Assembly: GCF_037975245.1 (NCBI RefSeq)
Contig: NC_092576.1
Location: forward strand, 34,450,611-34,514,610
DNA: 64,000 nt
Direction: 5' to 3'
DNA from: Apostichopus japonicus
Taxonomy: Eukaryota > Echinodermata > Holothuroidea > Aspidochirotida > Stichopodidae
In this document: positions 11,391 to 26,800 of the stretch, one piece after another
Layout of the letters: each line of letters opens with the position of its first letter
Numbering within the stretch: position 1 is the first letter of the stretch
The notes under the pieces: generated by a model
Told to the model about the DNA's origin: nothing
Seen by the model: the letters and a program-made list of their open reading frames with translations, nothing else
The model's database searches: none
Translations under genes and position numbers: made by a program

Positions 11391-14300
11391 AGCTAGATAG
11401 TGTGATAGTGTACAATATGTAATTTTCAAGACATATCAAACTTTATGTAGCAGGGATAAAAGCAAATTATGTTCAACAGGGCAGCCAAGTCACTTGGATC
11501 CACCCCCCCCCCACCGACCCTCCATCCCATTCAACAAGGATGAATTCACATAAAATCCTATGCTCTAAAATATTTGATCCTAATGAGAGCTATAACCTGC
11601 TTTCCCAGTTGCTACCCCCCCTCCCCTCCCCTCCCCCCTATCTGCTCCACATGATGGTTTACATATTGGTGGTGAATGTAAAAGTTGGAGAAAGTAATTT
11701 TTTACACTGATATATTTGAGATTGAGCAGTTTCCCAATTTGGGATGGCATGGAAACCTTGAAATGGTGGAAATAAGATGGTCAAAAACTAATGGTAGATG
11801 TTCATTAAATTCTCACATACATAAATGGGACCCTAAAAGTTGAAAACAAACATAAAATTAACTATCATTTAATATACCTTAATCTATGCTGTTGGAAATG
11901 CTAAAAAAATCTTCCTCAAACAATAGGAGAAAACACTAACAGTGTACAACCCTATTTTCTCTGAGATATATCAAATTGTATGAATGTAGCATATGCAACA
12001 GTGTATTTTCTCAATAGCGCTTTCCAATCATCTCCACCCCTCATTCCCACTCAACTAGTGGAATGATATGAAAACATAATTTAGACATAATATCACAATA
12101 TTAGGGCATTATGGAGGTCTAACCCTGTATACGGTACCTGATTCCATAGTAACCCACACCTTGAACTGCCCCATGCAATGAGCCAGATAGTGTACAATCT
12201 GTAATTTTCAAGACATATCAAACTTTATTTAGCAGGGATAAAAGCAAATAGTCTCCTGCCAAGCCCCTTGGACCCACCCCCTCCCCACCCTCCATCCCAT
12301 TCAACAAAGATGAATACACATAAAATCCTATGCTTTCAAATATTTGATATTAATGAGATCTCAAACCTATGTACCTGCATTCCCAGTTGAACTCTACAGC
12401 AACCCCCCCCCCGCACCCCTAACTGCACCACATGATGGATCCACATATGGGTGGAACTTGTAAAAGTTGTACAAGGTAATTTTCTACACTGATGTATTTG
12501 AGTCTAAGCAGTTTACCAATTTGGAATGACATCGAAACTTTGAAACGGTGGAAATAAGATGGTCAAAAATTAATATTAGACTTCATTAAATTTTCACACA
12601 CATTATGGGGACCCTAAGAGTTGAAAAAAAAAATTCTAGTTTACATTTAATATACATCACTTTAATCTATGCTGTTGGAAATGGTAAAAAAATCTTTCTG
12701 GAACAATATGAGAAAACCACAATAGTGTACAACCATATTTCTTTGAGATATATCAAATTGTATGAATGTAGCATATGCAACAGTGCATTTTCTCAATAGC
12801 GCTTTCCAATCATCTCCACCCCTCATTCCCACTCAACTAGTGGAATGATATGAAAACATTATTTAGACATAATATAACAATATTAGGGCATAATGGAGGT
12901 CTAGCCCTGTATACGGTACCTGATTCCATAGTAACCGACACCTTGAACTGCCCCATGCAATGAGCTAGATAGTGTACAATCTGTAATTTTCAAGACATAT
13001 CAAACTTTATGTAGCAGGGATAAAAGCAAATTATGTCCAAGAGGGCAGCCAAGTCACTTGGATCCCCCCCCCCCCCCCACCGAACCTCCATCCCATTCAA
13101 CAAGGACGAATTCACATAAAATCCTATGCTTTCAAATATTTGATCTTAATGAGAGTTATAACCTTCTTTCCCAGTTGCTACCCCCCCCCTCCCCTCCCCC
13201 TTTCTGCTCCACATGATGGTTCCACATATTGGTGGAGCCTGTAAAAGTTGTACAAGGTAATTTTCTACACTGATGTATTTGAGTCTAAGCAGTTTACCAA
13301 TTTGGGATGACATGGAAACCTTGAAATGGTGGAAATAAGATTGTCAAAAATTAATGGTAGATGTTCATTAAATTCTCACATACATAATGGGACCCTAAAA
13401 GTTGAAAACAAAAATAACTTTACCTATCATTTAATGCACCTTAATCTATGCTGTTGGAAATGGTAAAAAAATCTGTCTCAAATAATAGGAGAAAACCTTA
13501 ACAGTGTACAACCCTATTTTCTCTGAGATATATCAAATTGTATGAATGTAGCATATGCAACAGCGCATTTTCTCAATAGCGCTTTCCAATCATCTCCACC
13601 CCTCATTCCCACTCAACTAGTGGAATGATATGAAAACATTATTTAGACATAATATCACAATATTAGGGCATTATGGAGGTCTAACCCTGTATACGGTACC
13701 TGATTCCATAGTAACCGACACCAACTGCCCCATGCAATGAGCTAGATAGTGGGATAGTGTACAATCTGTAATTTTCAAGACATATCAAACTTTATGTAGC
13801 AGGGATAAAAGCAAATTATGTCCAAGAGGGCAGCCAAGTCACTTGGATCCACCCCCCCCCCCCACCGAACCTCCATCCCATTCAACAAGGACGAATTCAC
13901 ATAAAATCCTATGCTTTCAAATATTTGATCCTAATGAGAGCTATAACCTGCTTTCCCAGTTGCTACCCCCTCCCCCCTCCCCTCCCCCTTTCTGCTCCAC
14001 ATGATGGTTCCACATATTGGTGGAGCCTGTAAAAGTTGTACAAGGTAATTTTCTACACTGATGTATTTGAGTCTAAGCAGTTTACCAATTTGGGATGACA
14101 TGGAAACCTTGAAATGGTGGAAACAAGATGGTCAAAAATTAATGGTAGATGTTCATTAAATTCTCACATACATAATGGGACCCTAAAAAACAAAAATAAA
14201 TTTACCTATCATTTAATGCACCTTAATCTATGCTGTTGGAAATGGTAAAAACATCATTCTCAAATAATATGAAAAACCTTAACAGTGTACAACCCTATTT

Positions 14301-16880
14301 TCTCTGAGATATATCAAATTGTATGAATGTAGCATATGCAACAGTGCATTTTCTCAATAGCGCTTTCCAATCATCTCCACCCCTCATTCCCACTCAACTA
14401 GTGGAATGATATGAAAACATTATTTAGACATAATATAACAATATTAGGGCATAATGGAGGTCTAACCCTGTATACGGTACCTGATTCCATAGTAACCGAC
14501 ACCTTGAACTGCCCCATGCAATGAGCTAGATAGTGTGATAGTGTACAATCTGTAATTTTCAAGACATATCAAACTTTATGTAGCAGGGATAAAAGCAAAT
14601 TATGTTCAACAGGGCAGCCAAGTCACTTGGATCCATCCCCCCCCCCCCACCGACCCTCCATCCCATTCAACAAGGATGAATTCACATAAAATCCTATGCT
14701 CTAAAATATTTGATCCTAATGAGAGCTCTAACCTGCTTTCCCAGTTGCTACCCCCCTCCCCTCCCCTCCCCCCTATCTGCTCCACATGATGGTTCTACAT
14801 ATTGGTGGTGAATGTAAAAGTTGGAGAAAGTAATTTTTTACACTGATATATTTGAGATTGAGCAGTTTCCCAATTTGGGATGGCATGGAAACCTTGAAAT
14901 GGTGGAAATAAGATGGTCAAAAACTAATGGTAGATGTTCATTAAATTCTCACATACATAAATGGGACCCTAAAAGTTGAAAACAAACATAAAATTAACTA
15001 TCATTTAATATACCTTAATCTATGCTGTTGGAAATGCTAAAAAAATCTTCCTCAAACAATAGGAGAAAACCCTAACAGTGTACAACCCTATTTTCTCTGA
15101 GATATATCAAATTGTATGAATGTAGCATATGCAACAGTGTATTTTCTCAATAGCGCTTTCCAATCATCTCCACCCCTCATTCCCACTCAACTAGTGGAAT
15201 GATATGAAAACATAATTTAGACATAATATCACAATATTAGGGCATTATGGAGGTCTAACCCTGTATACGGTACCTGATTCCATAGTAACCCACACCTTGA
15301 ACTGCCCCATGCAATGAGCTAGATAGTGTACAATCTGTAATTTTCAAGACATATCAAACTTTATTTAGCAGGGATAAAAGCAAATAGTCTCCTGCCAAGC
15401 CCCTTGGACCCACCCCCTCCCCACCCTCCATCCCATTCAACAAGGATGAATACACATAAAATCCTATGCTTTCAAATATTTGATATTAATGAGATCTCAA
15501 ACCTATGTACCTGCATTCCCAGTTGCCCTCTACAGCAACCCCCGCACCCCTAACTGCACCACATGATGGATCCACATATGGGTGGAACTTGTAAAAGTTG
15601 TACAAGGTAATTTTCTACACTGATGTATTTGAGTCTAAGCAGTTTACCAATTTGGAATGACATCGAAACTTTGAAACGGTGGAAATAAAGATGGTCAAAA
15701 ATTAATATTAGACTTCATTAAATTCTCACACACATTATGGGGACCCTAAGAGTTGAAAAAAAAAATTCCACTTTACATTTAATATACATCACTTTAATCT
15801 ATGCTGTTGGAAATGGTAAAAAAATCTTTCTGGAACAATATGAGAAAACCACAATAGTGTACAATCATATTTCTCTGAGATATATCAAATTCTATGAATG
15901 TAGCATATGCAACAGTGTATTTTCTCAATAGGGCTTTCCAATCATCCCCACCCCTCATTCTCACTCAACTAGTGGAATGATATGAAAACATTATTTAGAC
16001 ATAATATCACAATATTAGGGCATAATGGAGGTCTAACCCTGTATACGGTACCTGATTCCATAGTAACCGACACCTTGAACTTCCCCATGCAATGAGCTAG
16101 ATAGTGTACAATCTGTTATTTTCAAGACATATCAACCTTTATATAGCAGGGATAAAAGCAAATTATGTTCAACAGGGCAGCCAAGTCACTTGGATCCATC
16201 CCCCCCCCCACCGACCCTCCATCCCAATCAACAAGGATGAATTCACATAAAATCCTATGCTCTAAAATATTTGATCCTAATGAGAGCTCTAACCTGCTTT
16301 CCCAGTTGCTACCCCCCTCCCCTCCCCCCTATCTGCTCCACATGATGGTTCTACATATTTGTGGTGAATGTAAAAGTTGGAGAAAGTAATTTTCTACACT
16401 GATATATTTGAGATTGAGCAGTTTCCCAATTTGGGATGGCATGGAAACCTTGAAATGGTGGAAATAAGATGGTCAAAAATTAATGGTAGCGATGTTCATT
16501 AAATTCTCACATACATAAATGGGACCCTAAAAGTTGAAAACAAAAATAAAATTAACTATCATTTAATATACCTTAATCTATGCTGTTGGAAATGCTAAAA
16601 AAATCTTCCTCAAACAATAGGAAAAAACCCTAACAGTGTACAACCCTATTTTCTCTGAGATATATCAAATTGTATGAATGTAGCATATGCAACAGTGCAT
16701 TTTCTCAATAGCGCTTTCCAATCATCTCCACCCCTCATTCCCACTCAACTAGTGGAATGATATGAAAACATTATTTAGACATAATATAACAATATTAGGG
16801 CATTATGGAGGTCTAACCCTGTATACGGTACCTGATTCCATAGTAACCGACACCAACTGCCCCATGCAATGAGCTAGATA
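11391..16880. repeat. Higher-order repeat block 1b (seven monomers)
   Basis: This is the second copy of block 1a, shifted by about 5,490 bp. Monomers correspond one to one. Most differences seen are in the lengths of C-runs and a few single bases (for example the loss of AGTTGAA near 14,188 relative to 8,696). Confidence 0.75.
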
Positions 16881-18389
16881 GTGGGATAGTGTACAATCTG
16901 TAATTTTCAAGACATATCAAACTTTATGTAGCAGGGATAAAAGCAAATTATGTCCAAGAGGGCAGCCAAGTCACTTGGATCCACCCCCCCCCCCCACCGA
17001 ACCTCCATCTCATTCAACAAGGACGAATTCACATAAAATCCTATGCTTTCAAATATTTGATCCTAATGAGAGCTATAACCTGCTTTCCCAGTTGCTACCC
17101 CCCTCCCCCCTCCCCTCCCCCTTTCTGCTCCACATGATGGTTCCACATATTGGTGGAGCCTGTAAAAGTTGTACAAGGTAATTTTCTACACTGATGTATT
17201 TGAGTCTAAGCAGTTTACCAATTTGGGATGACATGGAAACCTTGAAATGGTGGAAACAAGATGGTCAAAAATTAATGGTAGATGTTCATTAAATTCTCAC
17301 ATACATAATGGGACCCTAAAAGTTGAAAACAAAAATAAATTTACCTATCATTTAATGCACCTTAATCTATGCTGTTGGAAATGGTAAAAACATCATTCTC
17401 AAATAATAGGAGAAAACCTTAACAGTGTACAACCCTATTTTCTCTGAGATATATCAAATTGTATGAATGTAGCATATGCAACAGTGTATTTTCTCAATAG
17501 CGCTTTCCAATCATCTCCACCCCTCATTCCCACTCAACTAGTGGAATGATATGAAAACATTATTTAGACATAATATCACAATATTAGGGCATAATGGAGG
17601 TCTAACCCTGTATACGGTACCTGATTCCATAGTAACCGACACCTTGAACTGCCCCATGCAATGAGCTAGATAGTGTGATAGTGTACAATATGTAATTTTC
17701 AAGACATATCAAACTTTATGTAGCAGGGATAAAAGCAAATTATGTTCAACAGGGCAGCCAAGTCACTTGGATCCATCCCCCCCCCCACCGACCCTCCATC
17801 CCATTCAACAAGGATGAATTCACATAAAATCCTATGCTCTAAAATATTTGATCCTAATGAGAGCTCTAACCTGCTTTCCCAGTTGCTACCCCCCTCCCCT
17901 CCCCTCCCCCCTATCTGCTCCACATGATGGTTCTACATATTGGTGGTGAATGTAAAAGTTGGAGAAAGTAATTTTTTACACTGATATATTTGAGATTGAG
18001 CAGTTTCCCAATTTGGGATGGCATGGAAACCTTGAAATGGTGGAAATAAGATGGTCAAAAATTAATGGTAGATGTTCATTAAATTCTCACATACATAAAT
18101 GGGACCCTAAAAGTTGAAAACAAAAGTAAAATTAACTATCATTTAATATACCTTAATCTATGCTGTTGGAAATGGTAAAAAAATCTTCCTCAAACAATAG
18201 GGGAAAACCCTAACAGTGTACAACCATATTTTCTCTGAGATATATCAAATTGTATGAATGTAGCATATGCAACAGCGTATTTTCTCAACAGCGCTTTCCA
18301 ATCATCTCCACCCCTCATTCCCACTCAACTAGTGGAATGATATGAAAACATTATTTAGACATAATATCACAATATTAGGGCATAATGGA

Positions 18390-21300
18390 GGTCTAACCCT
18401 GTATACGGTACCTGATTCCATAGTAACCGACACCAACTGCCCCATGCAATGAGCTAGATAGTGTGATAGTGTGCAAACTGTGATTTTCAAGACATATCAA
18501 ACTTTATGTAGAAGGAATAAAAGCAAATTATGTCCAAGAGGGCAGCCAAGTCACTTGGATCCCCCCCCCCCCACTGACCCTTCAACTCATTCAACAAGGA
18601 TGAATTCACATAAAATCCTATGCTTTCAAATATTTGATCCTAATGAGAGCTCAAACCTGCTTTCCCAGTTGCTACCCCCCTCCCCTCCCCTCCCCCCTAT
18701 CTGCTCCACATGATGGTTCTACATATTGGTGGTGAATGTAAAAGTTGGAGAAAGTAATTTTTTACACTGATATATTTGAGATTGAGCAGTTTCCCAATTT
18801 GGGATGGCATGGAAACCTTGAAATGGTGGAAATAAGATGGTCAAAAACTAATGGTAGATGTTCATTAAATTCTCACATACATAAATGGGACCCTAAAAGT
18901 TGAAAACAAACATAAAATTAACTATCATTTAATATACCTTAATCTATGCTGTTGGAAATGCTAAAAAAATCTTCCTCAAACAATAGGAGAAAACCCTAAC
19001 ACTGTGTACAACCCTATTTTCTCTGAGATATATCAAATTGTATGAATGTAGCATATGCAACAGTGTATTTTCTCAATAGCGCTTTCCAATCATCTCCTCC
19101 CCTCATTCCCACTCAACTAGTGGAATGATATGAAAACATAATTTAGACATAATATCACAATATTAGGGCATTATGGAGGTCTAACCCTGTGTACGGTACC
19201 TGATTCCATAGTAACCGACACCAACTGCCCCATGCAATGAGCTAGATAGTGTACAATCTGTAATTTTCAAGACATATCAAACTTTATTTAGCAGGGATAA
19301 AAGCAAATAGTCTCCTGCCAAGCCCCTTGGACCCACCCCCTCCCCACCCTCCATCCCATTCAACAAGGATGAATACACATAAAATCCTATGCTTTCAAAT
19401 ATTTGATATTAATGAGATCTCAAACCTATGTACCTGCATTCCCAGTTGCCCTCTACAGCAACCCCCGCACCCCTAACTGCACCACATGATGGATCCACAT
19501 ATGGGTGGAACTTGTAAAAGTTGTACAAGGTAATTTTCTACACTGATGTATTTGAGTCTAAGCAGTTTACCAATTTGGAATGACATCGAAACTTTGAAAC
19601 GGTGGAAATAAAGATGGTCAAAAATTAATATTAGACTTCATTAAATTCTCACACACATTATGGGGACCCTAAGAGTTGAAAAAAAAAATTCCACTTTACA
19701 TTTAATATACATCACTTTAATCTATGCTGTTGGAAATGGTAAAAAAATCTTTCTGGAACAATATGAGAAAACCACAATAGTGTACAATCATATTTCTCTG
19801 AGATATATCAAATTCTATGAATGTAGCATATGCAACAGTGTATTTTCTCAATAGGGCTTTCCAATCATCCCCACCCCTCATTCCCACTCAACTAGTGGAA
19901 TGATATGAAAACATTATTTAGACATAATATCACAATATTAGGGCATAATGGAGGTCTAACCCTGTATACGGTACCTGATTCCATAGTAACCGACACCTTG
20001 AACTTCCCCATGCAATGAGCTAGATAGTGTACAATCTGTTATTTTCAAGACATATCAACCTTTATATAGCAGGGATAAAAGCAAATTATGTTCAACAGGG
20101 CAGCCAAGTCACTTGGATCCATCCCCCCCCCACCGACCCTCCATCCCATTCAACAAGGATGAATTCACATAAAATCCTATGCTCTAAAATATTTGATCCT
20201 AATGAGAGCTCTAACCTGCTTTCCCAGTTGCTACCCCCCTCCCCTCCCCTCCCCCCTATCTGCTCCACATGATGGTTCTACATATTTGTGGTGAATGTAA
20301 AAGTTGGAGAAAGTAATTTTCTACAATGATATATTTGAGATTGAGCAGTTTCCCAATTTGGGATGGCATGGAAACCTTGAAATGGTGGAAATAAGATGGT
20401 CAAAAATTAATTGTAGCGATGTTCATTAAATTCTCACATACATAAATGGGACCCTAAAAGTTGAAAACAAAAATAAAATTAACTATCATTTAATATACCT
20501 TAATCTATGCTGTTGGAAATGCTAAAAAAATCTTCCTCAAACAATAGGAGAAAACCCTAACAGTGTACAACCCTATTTTCTCTGAGATATATCAAATTGT
20601 ATGAATGTAGCATATGCAACAGTGCATTTTCTCAATAGCGCTTTCCAATCATCTCCACCCATCATTCCCACTCAACTAGTGGAATGATATGAAAACATTA
20701 TTTAGACATAATATAACAATATTAGGGCATTATGGAGGTCTAACCCTGTATACGGTACCTGATTCCATAGTAACCGACACCAACTGCCCCATGCAATGAG
20801 CTAGATAGTGGGATAGTGTACAATCTGTAATTTTCAAGACATATCAAACTTTATGTAGCAGGGATAAAAGCAAATTATGTCCAAGAGGGCAGCCAAGTCA
20901 CTTGGATCCACCCCCCCCCCCCACCGAACCTCCATCCCATTTAACAAGGACGAATTCACATAAAATCGTATGCTTTCAAATATTTGATCTTAATGAGAGT
21001 TATAACCTGCTTTCCCAGTTGCTACCCCCCCCCCCTCCCCTCCCCCTTTCTGCTCCACATGATGGTTCCACATATTGGTGGAGCCTGTAAAAGTTGTACA
21101 AGGTAATTTTCTACACTGATGTATTTGAGTCTAAGCAGTTTACCAATTTGGGATGACATGGAAACCTTGAAATGGTGGAAATAAGATGGTCAAAAATTAA
21201 TGGTAGATGTTCATTAAATTCTCACATACATAATGGGACCCTAAAAGTTGAAAACAAAAATAAATTTACCTATCATTTAATGCACCTTAATCTATGCTGT

Positions 21301-23880
21301 TGGAAATGGTAAAAAAATCTTTCTCAAATAATAGGAGAAAACCTTAACAGTGTACAACCCTATTTTCTCTGAGATATATCAAATTGTATGAATGTAGCAT
21401 ATGCAACAGCGTATTTTCTCAATAGCGCTTTCCAATCATCTCCACCCCTCATTCCCACTCAACTAGTGGAATGATATGAAAACATTATTAAGACATAATA
21501 TCACAATATTAGGGCATTATGGAGGTCTAACCCTGTATACGGTACATGATGCCATATAGTAACCGACACCAACTGCCCCATGCAATGAGCTAGATAGTGT
21601 GATAGTGTACAATCTGTAATTTTCAAGACATATCAAACTTTATGTAGCAGGGATAAAAGCAAATTATGTCCAAGAGGGCAGCCAAGTCACTTGGATCCAC
21701 CCCCCCCCCACCGACCCTCCATCCCATTCAACAAGGACGAATTCACATAAAATCGTATGCTTTCAAATATTTGATCTTAATGAGAGCTATAACCTGCTTT
21801 CCCAGTTGCTACCCCCCCCCTCCCCTCCCCCTTTCTGCTCCACATGATGGTTCCACATATTGGTGGAGCCTGTAAAAGTTGTACAAGGTAATTTTCTACA
21901 CTGATGTATTTGAGTCTAAGCAGTTTACCAATTTGGTATGGCATGGAAACCTTGAAATGGTGGAAATAAGATGGTCAAATATTAATGGTAGCGATGTTCA
22001 TTAAATTCTCACATACATAATGGGACCCTAAAAGTTGAAAAAAAAAAAAAAAATTACCTATCATTTTATATACCTTAATCTGTGCTGTTGGAAATGGTCA
22101 AAAAATCTTCCTCAAACAATAGGAGAAAACCCTAACAGTGTACAACCATATTTTCTCTGAGATATATCAAATTGTATGAATGTAGCATATATGCAACAGC
22201 GTATTTTCTCAATAGCGCTTTCCAATCATCCCCACCCCTCATTCCCACTCAACTAGTGGAATGATATGAAAACATTATTTAGACATAATATCACAATATT
22301 AGGGCATAATGGAGGTCTAACCCTGTATACGGTACCTGATTCCATAGTAACCCACACCAATTGCTCCGTGCAATGAGCTAGATAGTGTACAATCTGTAAT
22401 TTTCAAGACATATCAAACTTTATGTAGCAGGGATAAAAGCAAATTATGTCCAAGAGGGCAGCCAAGTCACTTGGATCCACCCCCCCCCCCCCACCGACCC
22501 TCCATCCCATTCAACAAGGATGAATTCACATAAAATCGTATGCTTTCAAATATTTGATCTTAATGAGAGCTATAACCTGCTTTCCCAGTTGCTACCCCCC
22601 CCCCCCGTCCCCTCCCCCTTTCTGCTCCACATGATGGTTCCATATATTGGTGGAGCCTGTAAAAGTTGTACAAGGTAATTTTCTACACTGATGTATTTGA
22701 GTCTAAGCAGTTTACCAATTTGGGATGACATGGAAACCTTGAAATGGTGGAAATAAGATGGTCAAAAATTAATGGTAGATGTTCATTAAATTCTCACATA
22801 CATAATGGGACCCTAAAAGTTGAAAACAAAAGAAAAATTACCTATCTATAATGCACCTTAATCTGTGCTGTTGGAAATGGTAAAAAAATCTTTCTGGAAC
22901 AATATGAGAAAACCACAACAGTGTACAACCATATTTTCTCTGAGATATATCAAATTGTATGAATGTAGCATATGCAACAGTGTATTTTCTCAATAGGGCT
23001 TTCCAATCATCCCCACCCCTCATTCCCACTCAACTAGTGGAATGATATGAAAACATTATTTAGACATAATATCACAATATTAGGGCATAATGGAGGTCTA
23101 ACCCTGTATACGGTACCTGATTCCATAGTAACCGACACCTTGAACTTCCCCATGCAATGAGCTAGATAGTGTACAATCTGTTATTTTCAAGACATATCAA
23201 CCTTTATATAGCAGGGATAAAAGCAAATTATGTTCAACAGGGCAGCCAAGTCACTTGGATCCATCCCCCCCCCCACCGACCCTCCATCCCATTCAACAAG
23301 GATGAATTCACATAAAATCCTATGCTCTAAAATATTTGATCCTAATGAGAGCTCTAACCTGCCTTCCCAGTTGCTACCCCCCTCCCCTCCCCTCCCCCTA
23401 TCTGCTCCACATGATGGTTCTACATATTGGTGGTGAATGTAAAAGTTGGAGAAAGTAATTTTCTACACTGATATATTTGAGATTGAGCAGTTTCCCAATT
23501 TGGGATGGCATGGAAACCTTGAAATGGTGGAAATAAGATGGTCAAAAATTAATGGTAGATGTTCATTAAATTCTCACATACATAAATGGGACCCTAAAAG
23601 TTGAAAACAAAAGTAAAATTAACTATCATTTAATATACCTTAATCTATGCTGTTGGAAATGGTAAAAAAATCTTCCTCAAACAATAGGGGAAAACCCTAA
23701 CAGTGTACAACCATATTTTCTCTGAGATATATCAAATTGTATGAATGTAGCATATGCAACAGCGTATTTTCTCAACAGCGCTTTCCAATCATCTCCACCC
23801 CTCATTCCCACTCAACTAGTGGAATGATATGAAAACATTATTTAGACATAATATCACAATATTAGGGCATAATGGAGGTC
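18390..23880. repeat. Higher-order repeat block 2a (seven monomers)
   Basis: Diagnostic variants recur about 5,490 bp later in block 2b: CCCTAACACTGTGTACAACC near 18,995 and 24,487, ATGTAGAAGGAATAAAAGCA near 18,505 and 23,994, and the duplicated GCATATATGCAACAGCG near 22,190 and 27,683. Block 2 is related to block 1 but has a different set of variants. Confidence 0.75.
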
Positions 23881-26800
23881 TAACCCTGTATACGGTACCT
23901 GATTCCATAGTAACCGACACCAACTGCCCCATGCAATGAGCTAGATAGTGTGATAGTGTGCAAACTGTGATTTTCAAGACATATCAAACTTTATGTAGAA
24001 GGAATAAAAGCAAATTATGTCCAAGAGGGCAGCCAAGTCACTTGGATCCACCCCCCCCCCCCCACTGACCCTTCAACTCATTCAACAAGGATGAATTCAC
24101 ATAAAATCCTATGCTTTCAAATATTTGATCCTAATGAGAGCTCAAACCTGCTTTCCCAGTTGCTACCCCCCTCCCCTCCCCTCCCCCCTATCTGCTCCAC
24201 ATGATGGTTCTACATATTGGTGGTGAATGTAAAAGTTGGAGAAAGTAATTTTTTACACTGATATATTTGAGATTGAGCAGTTTCCCAATTTGGGATGGCA
24301 TGGAAACCTTGAAATGGTGGAAATAAGATGGTCAAAAACTAATGGTAGATGTTCATTAAATTCTCACATACATAAATGGGACCCTAAAAGTTGAAAACAA
24401 ACATAAAATTAACTATCATTTAATATACCTTAATCTATGCTGTTGGAAATGCTAAAAAAATCTTCCTCAAACAATAGGAGAAAACCCTAACACTGTGTAC
24501 AACCCTATTTTCTCTGAGATATATCAAATTGTATGAATGTAGCATATGCAACAGTGTATTTTCTCAATAGCGCTTTCCAATCATCTCCTCCCCTCATTCC
24601 CACTCAACTAGTGGAATGATATGAAAACATAATTTAGACATAATATCACAATATTAGGGCATTATGGAGGTCTAACCCTGTGTACGGTACCTGATTCCAT
24701 AGTAACCGACACCAACTGCCCCATGCAATGAGCTAGATAGTGTACAATCTGTAATTTTCAAGACATATCAAACTTTATTTAGCAGGGATAAAAGCAAATA
24801 GTCTCCTGCCAAGCCCCTTGGACCCACCCCCTCCCCACCCTCCATCCCATTCAACAAGGATGAATACACATAAAATCCTATGCTTTCAAATATTTGATAT
24901 TAATGAGATCTCAAACCTATGTACCTGCATTCCCAGTTGCCCTCTACAGCAACCCCCGCACCCCTAACTGCACCACATGATGGATCCACATATGGGTGGA
25001 ACTTGTAAAAGTTGTACAAGGTAATTTTCTACACTGATGTATTTGAGTCTAAGCAGTTTACCAATTTGGAATGACATCGAAACTTTGAAACGGTGGAAAT
25101 AAAGATGGTCAAAAATTAATATTAGACTTCATTAAATTCTCACACACATTATGGGGACCCTAAGAGTTGAAAAAAAAAATTCCACTTTACATTTAATATA
25201 CATCACTTTAATCTATGCTGTTGGAAATGGTAAAAAAATCTTTCTGGAACAATATGAGAAAACCACAATAGTGTACAATCATATTTCTCTGAGATATATC
25301 AAATTCTATGAATGTAGCATATGCAACAGTGTATTTTCTCAATAGGGCTTTCCAATCATCCCCACCCCTCATTCCCACTCAACTAGTGGAATGATATGAA
25401 AACATTATTTAGACATAATATCACAATATTAGGGCATAATGGAGGTCTAACCCTGTATACGGTACCTGATTCCATAGTAACCGACACCTTGAACTTCCCC
25501 ATGCAATGAGCTAGATAGTGTACAATCTGTTATTTTCAAGACATATCAACCTTTATATAGCAGGGATAAAAGCAAATTATGTTCAACAGGGCAGCCAAGT
25601 CACTTGGATCCATCCCCCCCCCCCCCCACCGACCCTCCATCCCATTCAACAAGGATGAATTCACATAAAATCCTATGCTCTAAAATATTTGATCCTAATG
25701 AGAGCTCTAACCTGCTTTCCCAGTTGCTACCCCCCCTCCCCTCCCCTCCCCCCTATCTGCTCCACATGATGGTTCTACATATTTGTGGTGAATGTAAAAG
25801 TTGGAGAAAGTAATTTTCTACAATGATATATTTGAGATTGAGCAGTTTCCCAATTTGGGATGGCATGGAAACCTTGAAATGGTGGAAATAAGATGGTCAA
25901 AAATTAATTGTAGCGATGTTCATTAAATTCTCACATACATAAATGGGACCCTAAAAGTTGAAAACAAAAATAAAATTAACTATCATTTAATATACCTTAA
26001 CCTATGCTGTTGGAAATGGTAAAAAAATCTTCCTCAAACAATAGGAGAAAACCCTAACAGTGTACAACCCTATTTTCTCTGAGATATATCAAATTGTATG
26101 AATGTAGCATATGCAACAGTGCATTTTCTCAATAGCGCTTTCCAATCATCTCCACCCATCATTCCCACTCAACTAGTGGAATGATATGAAAACATTATTT
26201 AGACATAATATAACAATATTAGGGCATTATGGAGGTCTAACCCTGTATACGGTACCTGATTCCATAGTAACCGACACCAACTGCCCCATGCAATGAGCTA
26301 GATAGTGGGATAGTGTACAATCTGTAATTTTCAAGACATATCAAACTTTATGTAGCAGGGATAAAAGCAAATTATGTCCAAGAGGGCAGCCAAGTCACTT
26401 GGATCCACCCCCCCCCCCCCACCGAACCTCCATCCCATTTAACAAGGACGAATTCACATAAAATCGTATGCTTTCAAATATTTGATCTTAATGAGAGTTA
26501 TAACCTGCTTTCCCAGTTGCTACCCCCCCCCTCCCCTCCCCCTTTCTGCTCCACATGATGGTTCCACATATTGGTGGAGCCTGTAAAAGTTGTACAAGGT
26601 AATTTTCTACACTGATGTATTTGAGTCTAAGCAGTTTACCAATTTGGGATGACATGGAAACCTTGAAATGGTGGAAATAAGATGGTCAAAAATTAATGGT
26701 AGATGTTCATTAAATTCTCACATACATAATGGGACCCTAAAAGTTGAAAACAAAAATAAATTTACCTATCATTTAATGCACCTTAATCTATGCTGTTGGA